In this document: positions 62,182-64,000 of the stretch, piece after piece
Numbering within the stretch: position 1 is the first letter of the stretch
How the letters are laid out: each line of letters opens with the position of its first letter
Made by a program: the position numbers and the translations under genes
NCBI RefSeq assembly: GCF_047246645.1
Contig: NZ_JBFOKR010000004.1
Coordinates: 198,696-262,695 of the forward strand
Origin: Ferdinandcohnia sp047246645
GTDB lineage: Bacteria; Bacillota; Bacilli; Bacillales; Bacillaceae_L
Reading direction: 5' to 3'
DNA: 64,000 nucleotides
The notes under the pieces: model-generated
Seen by the model: only the letters and a program-made list of their open reading frames with translations
What the model was told of the DNA's origin: nothing
Database searches by the model: none

Positions 62182-63882
62182 TTGATAAAGTTGTCGGTTC
62201 GTGGGATCCTCATGTGTTTAGTCGCTCTATTTCTTCTAAATCAACCTGTATCAGCAGACAGTGCAACTACCTATGTTGCTACTGATAAGCTGCCACTTTA
62301 CAGAAGCTTTGAAGAACTATCAGATTATAATTTGCATTTGCCTCTATATAATCCCGGGTATACTAGATTAGCAGAGTTATATTTTGGTGATTCAGTTACC
62401 ATACTCGAGGAGTATCGCTATGGTGTTAAAGTTAGAACATCAGCTGGTCAAGAAGGCTGGGTTCAAAAGGCTTATCTAAGTACAAATCCTGAAAGCATCA
62501 CATGGTTAGTGAAATACGAGCGTGCTCTAAGAGAACAACCTAGCACTGGTGCTACACAAATTGGAATGATTCCTGACAAAACAAGAGTAAATGTCTTGGA
62601 CTATGAATATGTAAAAACTGAACAATACAAAGATTGGTATAAAGTTCAAACTGCATCTGGACAAGTTGGTTGGATCTGGGGTGCCGCTTATATCGATGGT
62701 GACTGGTCTAACAGAGGTTATAACATCATTCGCTATGAATTCGATAAGAGTGGAATCGTTACAAATAATCTGTCTGTTTTTTCTCCTCTTGATTCAGTAG
62801 CAAATGTAACAGCTGGAGAACTAAATCGTTACATCGCTTCTAGAGATAGTGGAAAAACAACATTGATGACAAACAAGGGATCTAGCTTCGTAGAAGCTCA
62901 AAACATTACAGGGTTAAATGCCATCTATTTAATGGCTCACGCTGGTCATGAATCAAATTGGGGCAAATCTGCGATTGTTAGCTCTAAATATAATTATTAC
63001 GGAATAGGCGCAATTGATTCAAAACCTGCTCAAGGTGCATATACCTTTGATACCCCAGAAGGTGGTATAAAGGCAGGCGCAATTTGGATTGCAAACAACT
63101 ATATTATCAGGGCTTGGGATACGGATAGGGTCTATCCACTCTACCAATCAACACTTGATAATATGAAAAATGACAACGGCGGATGGCATCAATATGCGAC
63201 AGATGAAGCCTGGGCTGTGAAAATTGCAGCATTTATACAGGACTTCTATAATTACACCTATCCAAACGGTTTTTCTTTGAAAAAAGGCTGGGTGCTAGAT
63301 GGTAATGAATATTACTATTTTGATAACAACGGAAAAATGTTCCTTGGTTGGCTTCCGTGGAACGGCAAATGGTACTACCTGAAGCAAAACGGGTACATGG
63401 CAAAAGGCTGGCAATATGATAAAGGCGATTGGTATTATCTAAAGTCTGATGGTGCGATGCAAACTGGCTGGGTACTTGATAAAGGAAAATGGTACTACTT
63501 GTTAAACAGCGGAAAAATGGCTAAAAGCACATGGTTCTACTATGGTAATAAGTGGTATTACTTTAGTAAGAGTGGTGAAATGCAAACTGGTTGGCTTTTA
63601 GATAAAGGAAAATGGTACTTCTTTAATAAAGATGGAATCATGCAAACAGGCTGGGTTAATCAAAATGGAACCTGGTACTTCCTCACAAATGACGGTGCTA
63701 TGTTAACTGGCTGGTTCTATTACGGTGGCAGCTGGTACTACTTAGCAAATAGCGGTGCGATGCAAACCGGTTGGGAGCTAATAGATAACAAATGGTACTA
63801 CTTCTATTCGGGTGGAAATATGGCGAAAAATACCACCATTGATGGATATCGTCTAGGTAGTGACGGTGCGTGGATTAGATAA
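62182..63882 (+). CDS. SH3 - glucosaminidase - choline-binding-type repeat protein
   Basis: A 566-residue exported autolysin, TTG 62182 with AGAAGGGG somewhat far upstream. Signal peptide about 1-25 (ending VSADS). Two SH3-type modules (about 30-98 and 100-170, with SAGQEGWVQKAYL and ASGQVGWIWGAAYI) precede a GH73-type glucosaminidase (about 190-360) with Glu in LMAHAGHESNWGKSAI, YNYYGIGA and WHQYATDEAWAVK. About ten repeats (370-566) end with YRLGSDGAWIR. It should cut the glycan chain like the 52.8-kb enzyme but has the catalytic domain before the repeats. It is the last gene in the window and has its own terminator. Confidence 0.92.
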   Translation: MIKLSVRGILMCLVALFLLNQPVSADSATTYVATDKLPLYRSFEELSDYNLHLPLYNPGYTRLAELYFGDSVTILEEYRYGVKVRTSAGQEGWVQKAYLSTNPESITWLVKYERALREQPSTGATQIGMIPDKTRVNVLDYEYVKTEQYKDWYKVQTASGQVGWIWGAAYIDGDWSNRGYNIIRYEFDKSGIVTNNLSVFSPLDSVANVTAGELNRYIASRDSGKTTLMTNKGSSFVEAQNITGLNAIYLMAHAGHESNWGKSAIVSSKYNYYGIGAIDSKPAQGAYTFDTPEGGIKAGAIWIANNYIIRAWDTDRVYPLYQSTLDNMKNDNGGWHQYATDEAWAVKIAAFIQDFYNYTYPNGFSLKKGWVLDGNEYYYFDNNGKMFLGWLPWNGKWYYLKQNGYMAKGWQYDKGDWYYLKSDGAMQTGWVLDKGKWYYLLNSGKMAKSTWFYYGNKWYYFSKSGEMQTGWLLDKGKWYFFNKDGIMQTGWVNQNGTWYFLTNDGAMLTGWFYYGGSWYYLANSGAMQTGWELIDNKWYYFYSGGNMAKNTTIDGYRLGSDGAWIR

Positions 63883-63891
63883 ATCAATTTT

Positions 63892-63923
63892 AAAAGTGAG
63901 CCTCTTGCAGGTTCACTTTTTTT
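63892..63923 (+). terminator. Terminator at the right end
   Basis: AAAAGTGAGCCT pairs with AGGTTCACTTTT (one mismatch) and is followed by TTTT. The last ~75 bases hold no visible gene. Confidence 0.85.
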
Positions 63924-64000
63924 GGTTCTATAATATTTGTTGGGGTTCCTACACAATTAAAGGCATAAAAAATGCACGACATCAGCCAGTCTTTTATACT

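Noticed and set aside
25263..63882. Reading the GW..WYYL repeats as glucan-binding (GbpA/glucosyltransferase or toxin) repeats
   Set aside because: The repeat superfamily is shared, but no glucosyltransferase or toxin domain is present. The nearby licA and licC genes and wall-hydrolase partners favour choline; this is not proven.

Overview
The window reads as chromosomal DNA of a low-GC, Gram-positive, endospore-former-type Bacillus relative (Bacillaceae). Shine-Dalgarno sites are strong, TTG and GTG starts are frequent, and gene content is Bacillus-like (FolE, BsuPI-type inhibitor, HK/RsbR-type proteins, TRAP transporter, beta-oxidation genes). Two runs of exactly 100 N mark scaffold gaps, and both fall inside repeat arrays.

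Region 1 (1-11.2 kb) is catabolic. A TRAP transporter for an organic acid (dctP cut by the window edge, dctM, dctQ) is followed by a same-strand run: ComB-like phosphatase, enoyl-CoA hydratase, APH-fold acyl-CoA-type kinase, thiolase, nitronate monooxygenase-like flavoprotein, a second crotonase, 3-hydroxyacyl-CoA dehydrogenase and a VOC protein. A 20-bp-period repeat array splits the TRAP genes, and a GC-rich dispersed element interrupts the end of the run.

Region 2 (11.2-17.9 kb) is mixed. It holds a soluble histidine kinase fused to an RsbR-like/STAS module, a cluster of TetR-type inverted repeats, a small lipoprotein, an anchored hypothetical protein, more 20-bp-period arrays, FolE with an SDR that lacks its catalytic residues, and a small membrane protein.

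Region 3 (18-25.2 kb) concerns cell-surface anchoring. It has an internalin-like LRR protein with an LPKTS sorting signal, a candidate c-di-GMP-I riboswitch before a 54-codon ORF, a class B-like sortase, and a VWA/thrombospondin-repeat protein that looks like two exported proteins fused head to tail.

Region 4 (25.2-64 kb) is the striking part. Eleven exported proteins carry long arrays of the ~20-residue GW...WYYL choline-binding-type repeat. Their catalytic or other modules include Amidase_3, L,D-transpeptidase plus SGNH hydrolase, NlpC/P60, two subtilases, an HExxH metalloprotease with six Ig-like domains, two glucosaminidases, an LRR domain, an unknown domain, and one protein made of repeats only. 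Within the same stretch lie genes closely resembling pneumococcal licA (as a winged-helix/nucleotidyltransferase/choline-kinase fusion) and licC, plus mnaA. There is also a UgpB/A/E-like ABC importer without its ATPase, followed by a PHP-family phosphoesterase. I read the region as a phosphocholine-decorated envelope system: choline or a choline phosphodiester is taken up, activated by LicA and LicC, attached to a teichoic-type polymer, and used as docking site for a large set of wall enzymes. licB (choline uptake) and licD (phosphocholine transfer) are not in the window, so the pathway is incomplete here and the ligand is inferred. A second candidate c-di-GMP-I riboswitch sits in this region before a 43-codon membrane peptide.
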